In this document: positions 17,359-26,353 of the stretch, one piece after another
How positions within the stretch are numbered: position 1 is the first letter of the stretch
How the letters are laid out: every line of letters begins with the position of its first letter
Source: Natrinema versiforme
GTDB lineage: Archaea; Halobacteriota; Halobacteria; Halobacteriales; Natrialbaceae
NCBI RefSeq assembly: GCF_005576615.1
Contig: NZ_CP040330.1
Span: forward strand, 2,480,001 to 2,544,000
Length of the DNA stretch: 64,000 nucleotides
Direction of reading: 5' to 3'
Notes under the pieces: model-generated
Seen by the model: only the letters and a program-made list of their open reading frames with translations
Database searches by the model: none
Told to the model about the DNA's origin: nothing
Made by a program: the position numbers and the translations under genes

Positions 17359-17960
17359 GCGGGTTGGACGTCGATGCCGTTGACCATTTCCACGAACTCT
17401 TCCAAGTCGGGGAATGCGTAGATTTCGGCTTCGATCTGGTAGCTGGGGACGGACAGATCGGAATCAAAGAACAGGGCGAGATCGTCACCGCCGAGACTCG
17501 CCGTTCGGGTAACGATGTCCTCCGTCGGCGCGTAGACGAGCTGCGGTGCGGCGATATCGATCGCACGCCCGAGCACGTCGGCCCAGCCGTCGATGAAGCC
17601 GCTGGCCATCATGTTACCCATCTCCTCGACGGCGCTGCGGGCCATCTTCCCGGAGACATCGCCCATGTCGTCGACGACGTCGCGCAGCATGATCGCGGTG
17701 ATCTTCTTCGCGCTCGCCTCGGGGAAGAGGATGAGGATGTGTCCGTGGGGCGGGTCGAGCAGCCGGACGCGGACGCCGACCCGCTTCCCGCCGTCGAGTT
17801 GGGACTCGATGTCCTCGACGTCGATGAAGTTGGTCTTCGTCACCTCCATCTGGGCGTCCTCGCCGGTCAGTTTGCTCATGTTGTCGGCGACGCCGTTCGT
17901 CCCGACCTTCGCCATTTCGTTTATGAAGCTCAGCTTTCGAATATCGACCATCATCGTCAT
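17355..17960 (-). CDS. cheC: CheC-type chemotaxis phosphatase
   Basis: A 201-residue single-module CheC. The phosphatase signature SAVEEMGNMMASGF is intact with Glu and Asn in place. The N-terminus has several nearby Met codons (MTMMVD), so the exact start is uncertain by up to three codons. It follows cheA by 34 bp and overlaps the two-module cheC by ATGA. The role is CheY-P dephosphorylation and/or regulation of CheD. Confidence 0.9.
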   Translation of the reverse strand: MTMMVDIRKLSFINEMAKVGTNGVADNMSKLTGEDAQMEVTKTNFIDVEDIESQLDGGKRVGVRVRLLDPPHGHILILFPEASAKKITAIMLRDVVDDMGDVSGKMARSAVEEMGNMMASGFIDGWADVLGRAIDIAAPQLVYAPTEDIVTRTASLGGDDLALFFDSDLSVPSYQIEAEIYAFPDLEEFVEMVNGIDVQPA

Positions 17961-17994
17961 AGGTTTCTCCGTCGGTGTCGGTGTTCGTGTTCGT

Positions 17995-20900
17995 TCATAG
18001 TGTCGTCACATCCAGTATGTTGACTACTTCCCCTCGTCCCCGCACCGTCGCACCGCTGATCCCCGGAATGCCGCTCATCACGCCCTCGAAGGGCTTGACG
18101 ACGACTTCCTGCTGTCCGTGGACGTGATCGCAGTGCAGCGCCACTTCCCGTACCTCGTCGCGAATGCGGACGACCATGCCGTCGCCGTTCGCACCGGTCG
18201 CCGGCGTCTCGAGGACATCGGCGAGCGAGAGAACGGGATAGTCGCCGTCCTCGCCGGGGAGGAGGAAGTCGCCATCGGTCGTCTCGATCGCGGTCGCCGC
18301 CTCGATGTCCTGGACGGCCTTGGTCGGGACGCCGAACTCCTCGCCGCCGCTCTCGACGAACAGGATCTCGTCGATCGCGACCGTCACCGGGAGCGTCATC
18401 GTGACGGTCGTCCCGTCACCCTCGTCGCTGTCGATCGAGACCGTGCCGTCGAAGTCCTCGATCGTCCGTTTGACGACATCCATCCCGACGCCGCGGCCGC
18501 TGACGTCGGTCACCTCGTCGGCCGTCGAGAGACCGGGATGGAAGATCAGATCGTAGGCGTCCTCGTCGGGGAGCGACTCCGCGTCCGACTCGTCGAGGAT
18601 ACCGGCCTCGACGGCTTCGGAACGGAGCCGATCGGGGTCGAGCCCACTCCCATCGTCCTCGACGGTGATGGTGACGCGGTCCCGCGAGCGGTCGGCGTGG
18701 ACCTCGACGGCCCCTTCGCGGGGTTTGCCGACCTCCTCGCGGCGTTCGGGGGCCTCGATCCCGTGGTCGACGGCGTTGCGAACCAGATGGATCAGCGGGT
18801 CGCCGATCCGATCGAGAATACTCCGGTCGAGTTCGACGTCCTCGCCGGTCATCTCGAAGGCGACCTCCTTGTCCTGATCGCGGGCGATGTCGCGGACGAC
18901 CCGCGGGAGGCGGTTCGTCACCGACTGGAGCGGCACCAGCCGGATGTCCATCACCGTCTCCTGAAGGTCCGTCGTCAGGTCCGACAGCGCGTCGAGTTCC
19001 GTCTCGAGCGCCGAGCCGCCGTCGTTCGAATCGGCCGCGTGCCGGAGTCGAACGCGACTCGTCACCAGCCCCTCGACGAGAGTCAGCAGCGAGTCGATCT
19101 GCTCGACGTCGACCCGGACCGACTGGATCTCGTCGGTCTCGTCGTCGGCGTCCGGCCGATCGCTCGTCTCGGGCAGGGAGATATCCGGAATTTCCATCTC
19201 CGGCTCGTCGACGATCCGCACCACGTCATCGTCGTCGCCGTCGTCATCCGAGGCGGTCGAATCGTCGCCGAAGGAGGCGGCCGAGGGCAGACTCGAGTCG
19301 TCGGCGTCGGATGCCGATGCCGGCGAATCGAAGCCGGCGTCGTCGGTCTCGAAGTCGCCGGTTCCGGCGAACGCCTCGTCGGATCCCTCGTCGAACTCGG
19401 CCTCGAAGTCGTCGTCCGAATCCGTCTCGGACTCGACCGGGTCGGCCGAGAGGTCGTCGAACGAGTCGTCATCGACCCCGAACTCCTCGTCCCCGAACGG
19501 ATCCGTCTCGTCGTTCGCGGCCTCGAAGTCGTCGTCGAAGGCTGCCGTCGGCTCGAAGTCGTCCGCGGCGGACTCACCGAACGAGTCGGTCGTCGACTCG
19601 TCGTCCGCGTTCTCGTCCGCGGCTGTCGCAGTATCGACCGATTCCGCGGCTACCGCGGTGTCGTCCGGTTCCTCGATCGCCGAAGCGTCCTCCCGTTCCG
19701 CAACTGCCGACGTATCGTCGGTTTCGGCGGTCTCGAGGTCGGCCTCGGCGGTGGCGTCCGCAGCCTCGGCGCTGGCCGCGGCCGTTTCGGGCACAGCATC
19801 CTCGACCGACTCGGTGTCGGTGCCGTCGCCATCGTCGCTGACAGAGCCAGTATCGGCCGACTCGACAGCACCAGTAGAGCGCGCGTCTGCCGGTTCCTCG
19901 TCGGTGACCGTGTCGGCTCCGTCCTCGCCGTCGAGTTCGGCTGCCGCGCCATCGTCGCCGGCAGTCTCGTCGCTCGAGACGGCGGGTTCTGAACCGACCG
20001 ATTGGATGTCGGAATCAACCGGCTGGGTGTCGGTAGCAGCCGGTTGGTCGTCGGTTTCGGCCGGCGATGACGCCTCGAGTGCGTCGTCTCCGGCGGCGAC
20101 AGCATCGGAATCCGTCGCCGTCATATCATCGTCTCCGGTTTCCGACACGTCGTCCTCGTCGAATGCGAGGTCGTCGACGGCATCGTCGAGGTCGTCCTCG
20201 GTGGACTGAGCCGCTTCGGCAGCATCGCTCTCAGCGGTCGTCTCGTCGACGGCGATCGCTTCGTCGACGTTATCATCGGACGGTTCCGCGTCGACAAGCA
20301 TCTCGTCGATCGCATCCTCGGACGGTTCCGCGCCGTCGTCCGATTCCGCGTCGACCAAGATGTCGTCGACCGCGCTCTCGGACGGCTCCGCGTCGTCGAG
20401 GAACGAATCGTCGTCGGCGTCGTCGCCGAGGAGTTCGTCCATGTCGACTTCTTCCTCGTCGTCGAACTCGTCGAACTCGAGTTCCTCGAGTTCGTCCTGT
20501 AACTCGTCGAAGCCGACCATCTCGACCTCGTCTTTGAGTTCGTCGAAGACCGCACCGGCATCGTCGACTTCGTCGGCGTCGTCGGCGTCCGATTCCGTGT
20601 CGGCTTCGGATGTCCCCTCGGCGGCCGCCTCGTCCTCCTCGAGGGAGTCGGCCGGCGGTTCGCCGGGTTCGGCCTCGAGTTCGGCGACGTCGTCCTCGTC
20701 GAGCAGGTCGTCGAACGAGCCGGCTTCGCCCATGTCCTCGAAGGCGTCGAGTTCCTCGTCCTCGACGTCCTCGACCATCTCGTCTAAGTTGTCGAACTCG
20801 TTGAACTCGTCGAGCAGGTCATCGACCTCGAGGTCTTGGGCTTCGTCCGACGAGATGTCGTCGCCGGGTTCCGCGCCGGCGGGCGGCTCCGCGGCCTCGG

Positions 20901-21627
20901 CAGTCTCGAATCGATCGCTGACGTCGACGATTTCGAAGTCGTCGACCTCCTCGACCGGCTCGAGGCCGGAGGAAATCGCGGCTTCGCCGACCGCGGTCCC
21001 GAAGACCGCGTCGAACGCGGTGCCGTAGTCCGCGGCCTCGATCGCCTCGCGGGGCGGCTCGGTGCCGATCAGATCGAACGCGTCGATCAGGGCGTCGACG
21101 ACCAGTTCGCCGTTGTTGACCCCCTCGCGCTGTGCGATCGCGAGCCGCGCGAGATAGACGTTGTGAGCGTCGTCGGCCGGTGGTTCGAACCGGGCACAGA
21201 CATCGTCGATCTCGCTCGTCGTGGGCGTTCCGACGCGAGCCGCCGCGCCGTCCGCGTCCGCGAGGTGGTCGCGAAGCGCCTCGATGGTGGCCGACGGATC
21301 GGTCTCGATCTCGCCGGACTCGGCGACCTCGTCGACCATCGTCTCGAGTTCGTCGACGGCGTCGAAGATGACGTCCATCAGCTCCGCCGTCACTTCGGTC
21401 TCGTTGGCGCGGACGGCATCGAGCAGATCCTCGATCGCGTGGGCGAGGTCGCTGGCCGACTCCAGCCCCATCGCCCCGCAGTTACCCTTGAGGGTGTGTG
21501 CGATCCGGAAGATGTTCTCCATCGCCTCCTCGTCGTCGGGATCGCGCTCGAGCGTGAGTAAGGCGTTGTTCAGTTCCGTAATCCGTTCTTCGCTCTCCTG
21601 AACGAAGTCTGTCAGATAATCAGTCAT
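17995..21627 (-). CDS. cheA: Chemotaxis histidine kinase CheA with very long acidic linker
   Basis: A 1210-residue kinase that autophosphorylates on His44 (FRIAHTLKG in the Hpt domain) and passes phosphate to CheY and CheB. Order: Hpt (about 1-105), a P2-like response-regulator docking domain (about 130-235), about 590 residues of acidic low complexity (about 240-830), dimerisation (VDVEQIDSLLTLVEGL), HATPase with LIHLVRNAVDHGIE and DDGSGLDPD, and a C-terminal CheW-like domain to residue 1210. The frame is open 61 codons upstream, but ATG 21627 is chosen because the Hpt domain begins there and it overlaps the cheB stop (ATGACTGA). It is much longer than the about 670 residues of well-known haloarchaeal CheA. 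Confidence 0.93.
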   Translation of the reverse strand: MTDYLTDFVQESEERITELNNALLTLERDPDDEEAMENIFRIAHTLKGNCGAMGLESASDLAHAIEDLLDAVRANETEVTAELMDVIFDAVDELETMVDEVAESGEIETDPSATIEALRDHLADADGAAARVGTPTTSEIDDVCARFEPPADDAHNVYLARLAIAQREGVNNGELVVDALIDAFDLIGTEPPREAIEAADYGTAFDAVFGTAVGEAAISSGLEPVEEVDDFEIVDVSDRFETAEAAEPPAGAEPGDDISSDEAQDLEVDDLLDEFNEFDNLDEMVEDVEDEELDAFEDMGEAGSFDDLLDEDDVAELEAEPGEPPADSLEEDEAAAEGTSEADTESDADDADEVDDAGAVFDELKDEVEMVGFDELQDELEELEFDEFDDEEEVDMDELLGDDADDDSFLDDAEPSESAVDDILVDAESDDGAEPSEDAIDEMLVDAEPSDDNVDEAIAVDETTAESDAAEAAQSTEDDLDDAVDDLAFDEDDVSETGDDDMTATDSDAVAAGDDALEASSPAETDDQPAATDTQPVDSDIQSVGSEPAVSSDETAGDDGAAAELDGEDGADTVTDEEPADARSTGAVESADTGSVSDDGDGTDTESVEDAVPETAAASAEAADATAEADLETAETDDTSAVAEREDASAIEEPDDTAVAAESVDTATAADENADDESTTDSFGESAADDFEPTAAFDDDFEAANDETDPFGDEEFGVDDDSFDDLSADPVESETDSDDDFEAEFDEGSDEAFAGTGDFETDDAGFDSPASASDADDSSLPSAASFGDDSTASDDDGDDDDVVRIVDEPEMEIPDISLPETSDRPDADDETDEIQSVRVDVEQIDSLLTLVEGLVTSRVRLRHAADSNDGGSALETELDALSDLTTDLQETVMDIRLVPLQSVTNRLPRVVRDIARDQDKEVAFEMTGEDVELDRSILDRIGDPLIHLVRNAVDHGIEAPERREEVGKPREGAVEVHADRSRDRVTITVEDDGSGLDPDRLRSEAVEAGILDESDAESLPDEDAYDLIFHPGLSTADEVTDVSGRGVGMDVVKRTIEDFDGTVSIDSDEGDGTTVTMTLPVTVAIDEILFVESGGEEFGVPTKAVQDIEAATAIETTDGDFLLPGEDGDYPVLSLADVLETPATGANGDGMVVRIRDEVREVALHCDHVHGQQEVVVKPFEGVMSGIPGISGATVRGRGEVVNILDVTTL

Positions 21628-22837
21628 CGTTCTCACCGTCCGTCGTGAACGCGTCGACGATCGCGCCGACGATGCCGTCGGCGGGCGCGACCGTCTCGAC
21701 ACAGCCGGTTTCGATCGCCTGACAGGGGATACCAAAGACCGGACTCGTCGCCTCGTCCTGTGCGATCGTGTGGCCGCCCGCGGCCTTGATCGCCTCGATC
21801 CCGGCCGCACCGTCGCGGCCCATCCCGGTCAGGACGACGCCACAGAGCCCGTCTGCGACCCGTTCGGCGGCGCTTTCCATCGTCACGTCGATCGCCGGCC
21901 GCACGCCGTGGACTCGGTCGCCGTCGTCGAGTCGCAGACGGAGGGCGCTGCCGACGTTGCTGGCCACCTCGAGGTGGGCGTTCCCGGGCGCGATCGCCGC
22001 CTCGCCGGGTCGGATTCGGTCGCGGTCCGCGGCCTCGCTGACATCGTACGCGCTGTGTGAGTCGAGGCGTTCCGCGAACCGTTCCGTAAAGCCCGGCGGC
22101 ATGTGCTGGACGACCAGTACCTTCGCCTCGAGGTCGGCCGGGAGCCGCTCGAACAGACGTTCGACGATCTTCGGCCCGCCGGTCGACGCGCCAATGACGA
22201 CCGTCGGCGCGTCCGCGCGCTCGCCCTCGACGGCGACGGGGGCCGTCTCCTCGTCGGATTCGGAGCCGGTTCCGATCCCGGGCGACGCGTTCGGCGCGGC
22301 CGTCCCGCGATCGGGAGAGAGTCGGGCGTCGGAGCCGCCGCCCGCGACGGCGTTTCTGGTCGCGGTTTCGCGCGCCGGGCTGCCGGCGCGTCCCGTTCGG
22401 GTCGCGTGGGCGGTCGCGGCGGCCCGTGCGAGCGCGACCGACGACACGTCGGCCTCGGCGAGTTCGTCGACTTTCGCGACGACGTCGTCCGTGAGGTGAG
22501 CGATGTTCCGCGAGTCCGAGCCGTCGGGCTTGTGGAGGAAGTCCACGGCCCCGCGTTCTAAGGCATCGAGCGTGGCTTCCGTGCCGCGTTCGGTGTGAAC
22601 GCTGAGCATGAGAATCGCGGTTGGATTCGACGTCATGATCCGCTCGACAGCGTCGATACCGCCCATCTCGGGCATCTCGACGTCCATCGTCACGACATCA
22701 GGGTCGAACGCGTCCACGGTCTCGACCGCCTGCGACCCGTCCGCTGCCGTTTCGACATCGTAGTCTGCCGCCTCGAGCGCGTTGCCGATGACTGTCCGCA
22801 TAAACTTCGAGTCGTCGACAACGAGTACTCGCGTCAT
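21620..22837 (-). CDS. cheB: Chemotaxis protein-glutamate methylesterase CheB
   Basis: A 405-residue response regulator/esterase. The receiver domain has VVDDSKFMR and the phospho-acceptor Asp52 in TMDVEMPEMGG. The methylesterase domain has the catalytic Ser in IGASTGGP, His in VVQHMPPGFTERFA and Asp in GMGRDGAAG. A linker of about 70 residues (about 130-205), Ala/Thr/Arg-rich then acidic, joins them. It overlaps cheY (ATGA) upstream and cheA downstream. Confidence 0.95.
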   Translation of the reverse strand: MTRVLVVDDSKFMRTVIGNALEAADYDVETAADGSQAVETVDAFDPDVVTMDVEMPEMGGIDAVERIMTSNPTAILMLSVHTERGTEATLDALERGAVDFLHKPDGSDSRNIAHLTDDVVAKVDELAEADVSSVALARAAATAHATRTGRAGSPARETATRNAVAGGGSDARLSPDRGTAAPNASPGIGTGSESDEETAPVAVEGERADAPTVVIGASTGGPKIVERLFERLPADLEAKVLVVQHMPPGFTERFAERLDSHSAYDVSEAADRDRIRPGEAAIAPGNAHLEVASNVGSALRLRLDDGDRVHGVRPAIDVTMESAAERVADGLCGVVLTGMGRDGAAGIEAIKAAGGHTIAQDEATSPVFGIPCQAIETGCVETVAPADGIVGAIVDAFTTDGENDD

Positions 22838-23196
22838 GCAGCGACGACGTCCGAAAGGGCCTTTCTGACGCTGGGTTCCTCGAACGGTTTCGTGACGTAT
22901 CCGTCCGCGCCAGCCTTCACGGCGAGTTTCATTTTCTCACGCTGTCCGACGCTCGTACACATGATGACGCGGGCGTCCGGGTCGATCTTCTTGATCGCCG
23001 CGGTCGCTTTAATGCCGTTACACTTCGGCATCACGATGTCCATCATGACGATGTCGGGATCGTGTTCTTTGTACAATTTAACGGCTTCAGCGCCGTTGGA
23101 CGCCTCTCCGAGAATGCGGTAATCCTGTTCCAAGATCTGGCGCAGTAGATTCCGCATAAAATGAGAGTCGTCTACGATGAGCACCCCTGTCGACAT
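22834..23196 (-). CDS. cheY: Chemotaxis response regulator CheY
   Basis: A 120-residue single receiver domain. The acidic pair is VDDSHFMRN, the phospho-acceptor Asp53 lies in VMMDIVMPKCNG, and the conserved Thr and Lys are in MCTSVG and YVTKPFEEP. It is the first gene of the cheYBACCDR operon. In haloarchaea CheY-P reaches the archaellum motor through CheF; no cheF or archaellum gene is in this window. Confidence 0.95.
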   Translation of the reverse strand: MSTGVLIVDDSHFMRNLLRQILEQDYRILGEASNGAEAVKLYKEHDPDIVMMDIVMPKCNGIKATAAIKKIDPDARVIMCTSVGQREKMKLAVKAGADGYVTKPFEEPSVRKALSDVVAA

Positions 23197-23233
23197 TCAG
23201 TTAGTACACCAAATCCCCGTAGAGATACAACTA

Positions 23234-23244
23234 CCATAAATGCT
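23234..23244 (-). promoter_or_regulatory. TATA box of the che operon
   Basis: On the minus strand GCATTTATGG lies about 40-45 nt before the cheY ATG, predicting a leader of only about 10-20 nt. The 136-bp gap to cheW otherwise shows nothing I can identify. Confidence 0.5.
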
Positions 23245-23332
23245 GTCTCCCGATTATCAGACGTGATAAGGTCGAATACGCCCCGGAGACACCACTCAGG
23301 ACACTAGATCTGAAACGGGCCGTCTACGGCGG

Positions 23333-24136
23333 TTATTCGGAGTGGCCGGACGCCTGTAGCAGACGGTCGATATCGATCACTGCGGTCGCCTCGACGACGA
23401 TTTCGCGCGTGGATTCATCGCCCTCGTCCTGGTCGTCCGCGTCCGCGGTGTCGTCCGCCGTCGGTTCGACCTCGAACGCCTCGCCGACCGACTCACCGAT
23501 CCCGCTGTCCGTCCCTCGAGCCGACGAGAGAACCGCGGAGCCGCCCGCGGCGTCCAGTCCACCGGCTCCGGGCGCAGCCGTCACACTGGCGGCGTCGTCG
23601 GCCGGATCGTCGGCCACCGCACTCCCGAGATCGGCGCGTGGCTCCCGTTCCTGCGTGACGAGCGCAACGATCAGGGGATGTTCGAGGGCGTCCCCCGAGA
23701 GGTCACTGGTCTCGACCGCGTCGCCCTCGAGTATATCGCTCTCGGGGATCGTTTCGACGCCGATGACGTCGTCGACCCGGATCGCGACTGACTGCTGGTC
23801 GCTCGACCGATCGAGCACGAGCAGGCGCTCGCGGCCCGACCGGGTTTCGGTGACGGGAAAGTGAACGGTCGGATCGATGACCGCGGTGATCTCCCCGCGG
23901 AGGTCCATCAGTCCCTCGATCGCCGGCGGCGAGCGCGGGACTCGCGTCAGGTCCGCCGGCGGTTCCGCGAGCGTTCTGACCGCGTCGACCGGGAGCGCGA
24001 GCCGGTGTTCGCCGACGCCGACGAAGACGAACTGGGCGAGTCGTTCCTGCTCGCCGTCGTCGCCGTCCGCGTCGCGGGTCCGATCGGCGTCGTCGATATC
24101 GATTCCGAGAAGCTTTTCCGAGAGATCCGGGGCCAT
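23333..24136 (-). CDS. cheW: CheW coupling protein with acidic insertion
   Basis: A 267-residue adaptor that links transducers to CheA. The CheW fold starts at LAQFVFVGVGEHRLALPVDA, with RGEITAVIDPTVHF and DQQSVAIRVDDVIGVETIPE in order. About 90 residues of Ala/Asp/Gly-rich sequence (about 165-245) interrupt the fold before the last strand and helix (REIVVEATAVIDIDRLLQAS). Typical CheW proteins are 140-170 residues, so the insertion accounts for the excess. A TATA-like box about 30 nt upstream suggests a leaderless transcript separate from cheY. Confidence 0.9.
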   Translation of the reverse strand: MAPDLSEKLLGIDIDDADRTRDADGDDGEQERLAQFVFVGVGEHRLALPVDAVRTLAEPPADLTRVPRSPPAIEGLMDLRGEITAVIDPTVHFPVTETRSGRERLLVLDRSSDQQSVAIRVDDVIGVETIPESDILEGDAVETSDLSGDALEHPLIVALVTQEREPRADLGSAVADDPADDAASVTAAPGAGGLDAAGGSAVLSSARGTDSGIGESVGEAFEVEPTADDTADADDQDEGDESTREIVVEATAVIDIDRLLQASGHSE

Positions 24137-24162
24137 GGTCCTGTTCGTGTATCAGGGTCCAT

Positions 24163-24171
24163 CAATAAAAC
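24163..24171 (-). promoter_or_regulatory. TATA box of cheW (minus)
   Basis: The minus-strand run CGTTTTATTG is centred about 31 nt before the cheW ATG at 24136, the spacing expected for a leaderless mRNA. Confidence 0.5.
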
Positions 24172-24355
24172 GTTGACTCCACCGTGATAGTCACACAGTC
24201 CAAAACGTTCACCTGTGTCACCATCACCCTCACCATCTCGTTTACACGGCACCGAGAGCGCGTTTCGCGTCGACGACCGCCGCTTAGTGTGCCGTAACCA
24301 GTACTAGTCATCTCTGATTCTACAGTTACGTCGCGCTATGTCGCGCATCGGAACG

Positions 24356-24364
24356 CTTATTTTT
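24356..24364 (+). promoter_or_regulatory. TATA box of the second cheW (plus)
   Basis: CTTATTTTT is centred about 28 nt before ATG 24388, which predicts transcription starting at or within a few bases of the start codon. Confidence 0.55.
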
Positions 24365-24387
24365 CGAACGGACATCCGTCAGGTGGA

Positions 24388-24843
24388 ATGGGATCGGCAT
24401 CGAACGACGACGGCGGGACCGACGACCGAGTCACGGTACTCACGTTCGACCTCGAGGAGAAGCGATACTGTGTCAGGGCCGAGTCGGTCGCCTCCGTTCT
24501 CGGCGTCGCGGACGATGACCCCCTCGCGGCCGCCGACGATCCGTGGAACGCGGGGACGCTTTCTGCCGCCGGCGAACGGGTCAGAGTCGTCGACCTGCCG
24601 CGGGTATTCGGGTCGTCGTTCCGGACGGCAGACCGGGTCGACGATCCGAAACTCCTCGTCTTTTCGGTCACCGACGGCGACGGCCGTTACTACGGCTGGC
24701 TCGTCGACGATATCGACGTGACCAGACGCGTCCGACCCGCCTCGCTCGAGGCCCCGCACATGGCGACGACTCACGTGAAAGGGCGACTCGAGATCGACGG
24801 CGACGAAGTCGTCTGGCTCGACGAGCGGACGATCCACTCCTGA
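24388..24843 (+). CDS. Second CheW-like coupling protein
   Basis: A 151-residue CheW-domain protein, divergent in sequence from the cheW on the other strand. Recognisable parts are VTVLTFDLEEKRYCVRAESV, GERVRVVDLPRVFG, and YYGWLVDDIDVTRRVRPASL. It is divergently transcribed from cheW across a 251-bp gap that I read as promoter space only. It probably couples a distinct set of transducers to CheA. It is short but complete. Confidence 0.85.
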   Translation: MGSASNDDGGTDDRVTVLTFDLEEKRYCVRAESVASVLGVADDDPLAAADDPWNAGTLSAAGERVRVVDLPRVFGSSFRTADRVDDPKLLVFSVTDGDGRYYGWLVDDIDVTRRVRPASLEAPHMATTHVKGRLEIDGDEVVWLDERTIHS

Positions 24844-24897
24844 CTGTCGCTCCGAATTCGACGGCGGCGACGGTGCGGCAGAAACAGACTACGGGAA

Positions 24898-25668
24898 CTA
24901 CGGGAAGCCCGGCGGCCCGCCGTCCGAATCGTCGTCAGTGTCCACGTCGAGGCCGAACTCCTCTCGCTGTTCTTGGAGCTGTTTGACCTGTCGGTAGTAG
25001 TACCCGATGCCGATGCCCCCGAGTAGGATTGCCGCCCCGACGAGTCCGAGGAACAACGGAATGTCACGCGTGAGATAGTAGCGCAGCGAAACCGTGCTGT
25101 CGAGTTCGTCCCAGTAGAGTCGCTCCCGGCCGTCGACGATTTCGCGTTCGTACCCGTTCGGCGAGGCGTCCCCGAACAGGAAGTTCGTCGTCCGGTGGCC
25201 CTCGGGCAGCGTCACCTCGTAGGAGCCCTCGACGTAGGCCGGCAGTTGGAACGTCTTTCGGCCGGCGTCGCCCGAGAACGCGAGCGTGCCGTTTCCGTCG
25301 GGCACCTGGACAGTGGTCTCCGAACGGCTCTGATCGACCTCGAGTTCCGAGCCGGTCAGTTCGGTGCCGTTGGGATGCCAGTAGCGGACGCTATTGATCT
25401 CTAGCGGCTCGTCGTGGAAGAGTGCCGACCGGTACAGCGACAGTTCCTCCGTTCCATTGAGGTCGTAGACCGCCCGGAACTCGCCGCTCTCGATGACGCT
25501 CCCGTCTTCGACCTCGATGGCGACGTCGGCGTCGCTGTCACGCAGATCGCTGTAGTCCTGCTCCTGATCGAGTTGTTCGTCCGATACCCCGCCGAAAAGC
25601 GCCGAGCAGCCGGCTACCGTCGTGAGCAACACGACCGCGATCGTCGCGAAAACGAGCCGTCGGTTCAT
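24898..25668 (-). CDS. Lipoprotein, DUF5803-like
   Basis: A 256-residue exported protein. The N-terminus MNRRLVFATIAVVLLTTVAG is followed by Cys21, a lipobox. A beta-rich ectodomain follows, then one C-terminal helix (LFLGLVGAAILLGGIGIG) and a charged tail. It sits one base after the DUF2110 gene and downstream of tfe; that trio is, as I recall, conserved in haloarchaea (DUF5803). I preferred ATG 25668 over an in-frame upstream start that would overlap the previous gene. The function is unknown. Confidence 0.75.
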   Translation of the reverse strand: MNRRLVFATIAVVLLTTVAGCSALFGGVSDEQLDQEQDYSDLRDSDADVAIEVEDGSVIESGEFRAVYDLNGTEELSLYRSALFHDEPLEINSVRYWHPNGTELTGSELEVDQSRSETTVQVPDGNGTLAFSGDAGRKTFQLPAYVEGSYEVTLPEGHRTTNFLFGDASPNGYEREIVDGRERLYWDELDSTVSLRYYLTRDIPLFLGLVGAAILLGGIGIGYYYRQVKQLQEQREEFGLDVDTDDDSDGGPPGFP

Positions 25669-25669
25669 G

Positions 25670-26353
25670 CTAAGGGACGACACAGCGGAGTTCGGCCGGG
25701 AGGTATTCGCCCACGCTCGCGAGCAGCCCCGGCGGATCGGTGTTTTCCGTACAGATGACGCTCTGCTCGAGCAGGCCGAGCCGTTCGACGGTCACATAGT
25801 CCTGTGCGTGGCCGGCGCGGTTGAGCGTCGCTCGGACCTCGGCCCGGGTCGCGCTGTTGACGTTGAGTCGGCCGTCGCCGCGGGTCCACTCGTAGAGGCG
25901 ATCCTGCTCGTCCTCGGCGAGCCGCGACGGCTCCTCGCCGTCGCCGCCGTAGACGAACCGCAGGGGCAGGTGCTGGACCAGCCCGTAGCGCTCGCGGATC
26001 TGCGTCGCCGACCCCGGACCGAGCCCGAGTTCGTCGGTCGGGATCCGCACGCCGTCTCCCTGCCCGGCGTCGAGGACGAACCCGTCCTCGTCCCACGACT
26101 CGAGCGTGCCGACGTAGGTCTCGCCGGCCTCGAGGTCGGGGACGATTTCGCCGAACTCCTCGCGAAGGACGTTTCGCGCAACGGTAGCGTCCTCGCCTTC
26201 GATCGTTACCGACGGGAAGTCGTCGTGGCGGATGCCGATCTCGAACTCGACGTCGAGTTCGCCGATCTCGTTTGCCACCAGCGAGCGCAGCGAATCCAGC
26301 GAGCGCTCTCGAGCGTCGCCTTCGACGTACAGTTTGGTTGCGAGTACGACCAT
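25670..26353 (-). CDS. DUF2110 family protein
   Basis: A 227-residue cytoplasmic protein of the archaeal DUF2110 family (recognition from memory of MVVLATKLYVEGDARERSLD and of its position after tfe). It shows an N-terminal alpha/beta domain, a small beta-barrel-like segment (YVGTLESWDEDGFVLDAGQG) and a helix-hairpin-helix-like region (LNVNSATRAEVRATLNRAG). The latter two suggest RNA or DNA contact. The ATG shares one base with the tfe stop, so expression is coupled to that general transcription factor. Confidence 0.8.
   Translation of the reverse strand: MVVLATKLYVEGDARERSLDSLRSLVANEIGELDVEFEIGIRHDDFPSVTIEGEDATVARNVLREEFGEIVPDLEAGETYVGTLESWDEDGFVLDAGQGDGVRIPTDELGLGPGSATQIRERYGLVQHLPLRFVYGGDGEEPSRLAEDEQDRLYEWTRGDGRLNVNSATRAEVRATLNRAGHAQDYVTVERLGLLEQSVICTENTDPPGLLASVGEYLPAELRCVVP

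Noticed and set aside
18118-19992. A 624-codon plus-strand frame opposite cheA
   Set aside because: It lies wholly within cheA, whose kinase and CheW-like domains are clear, and its Arg/Val/Asp-rich product has no recognisable domain.
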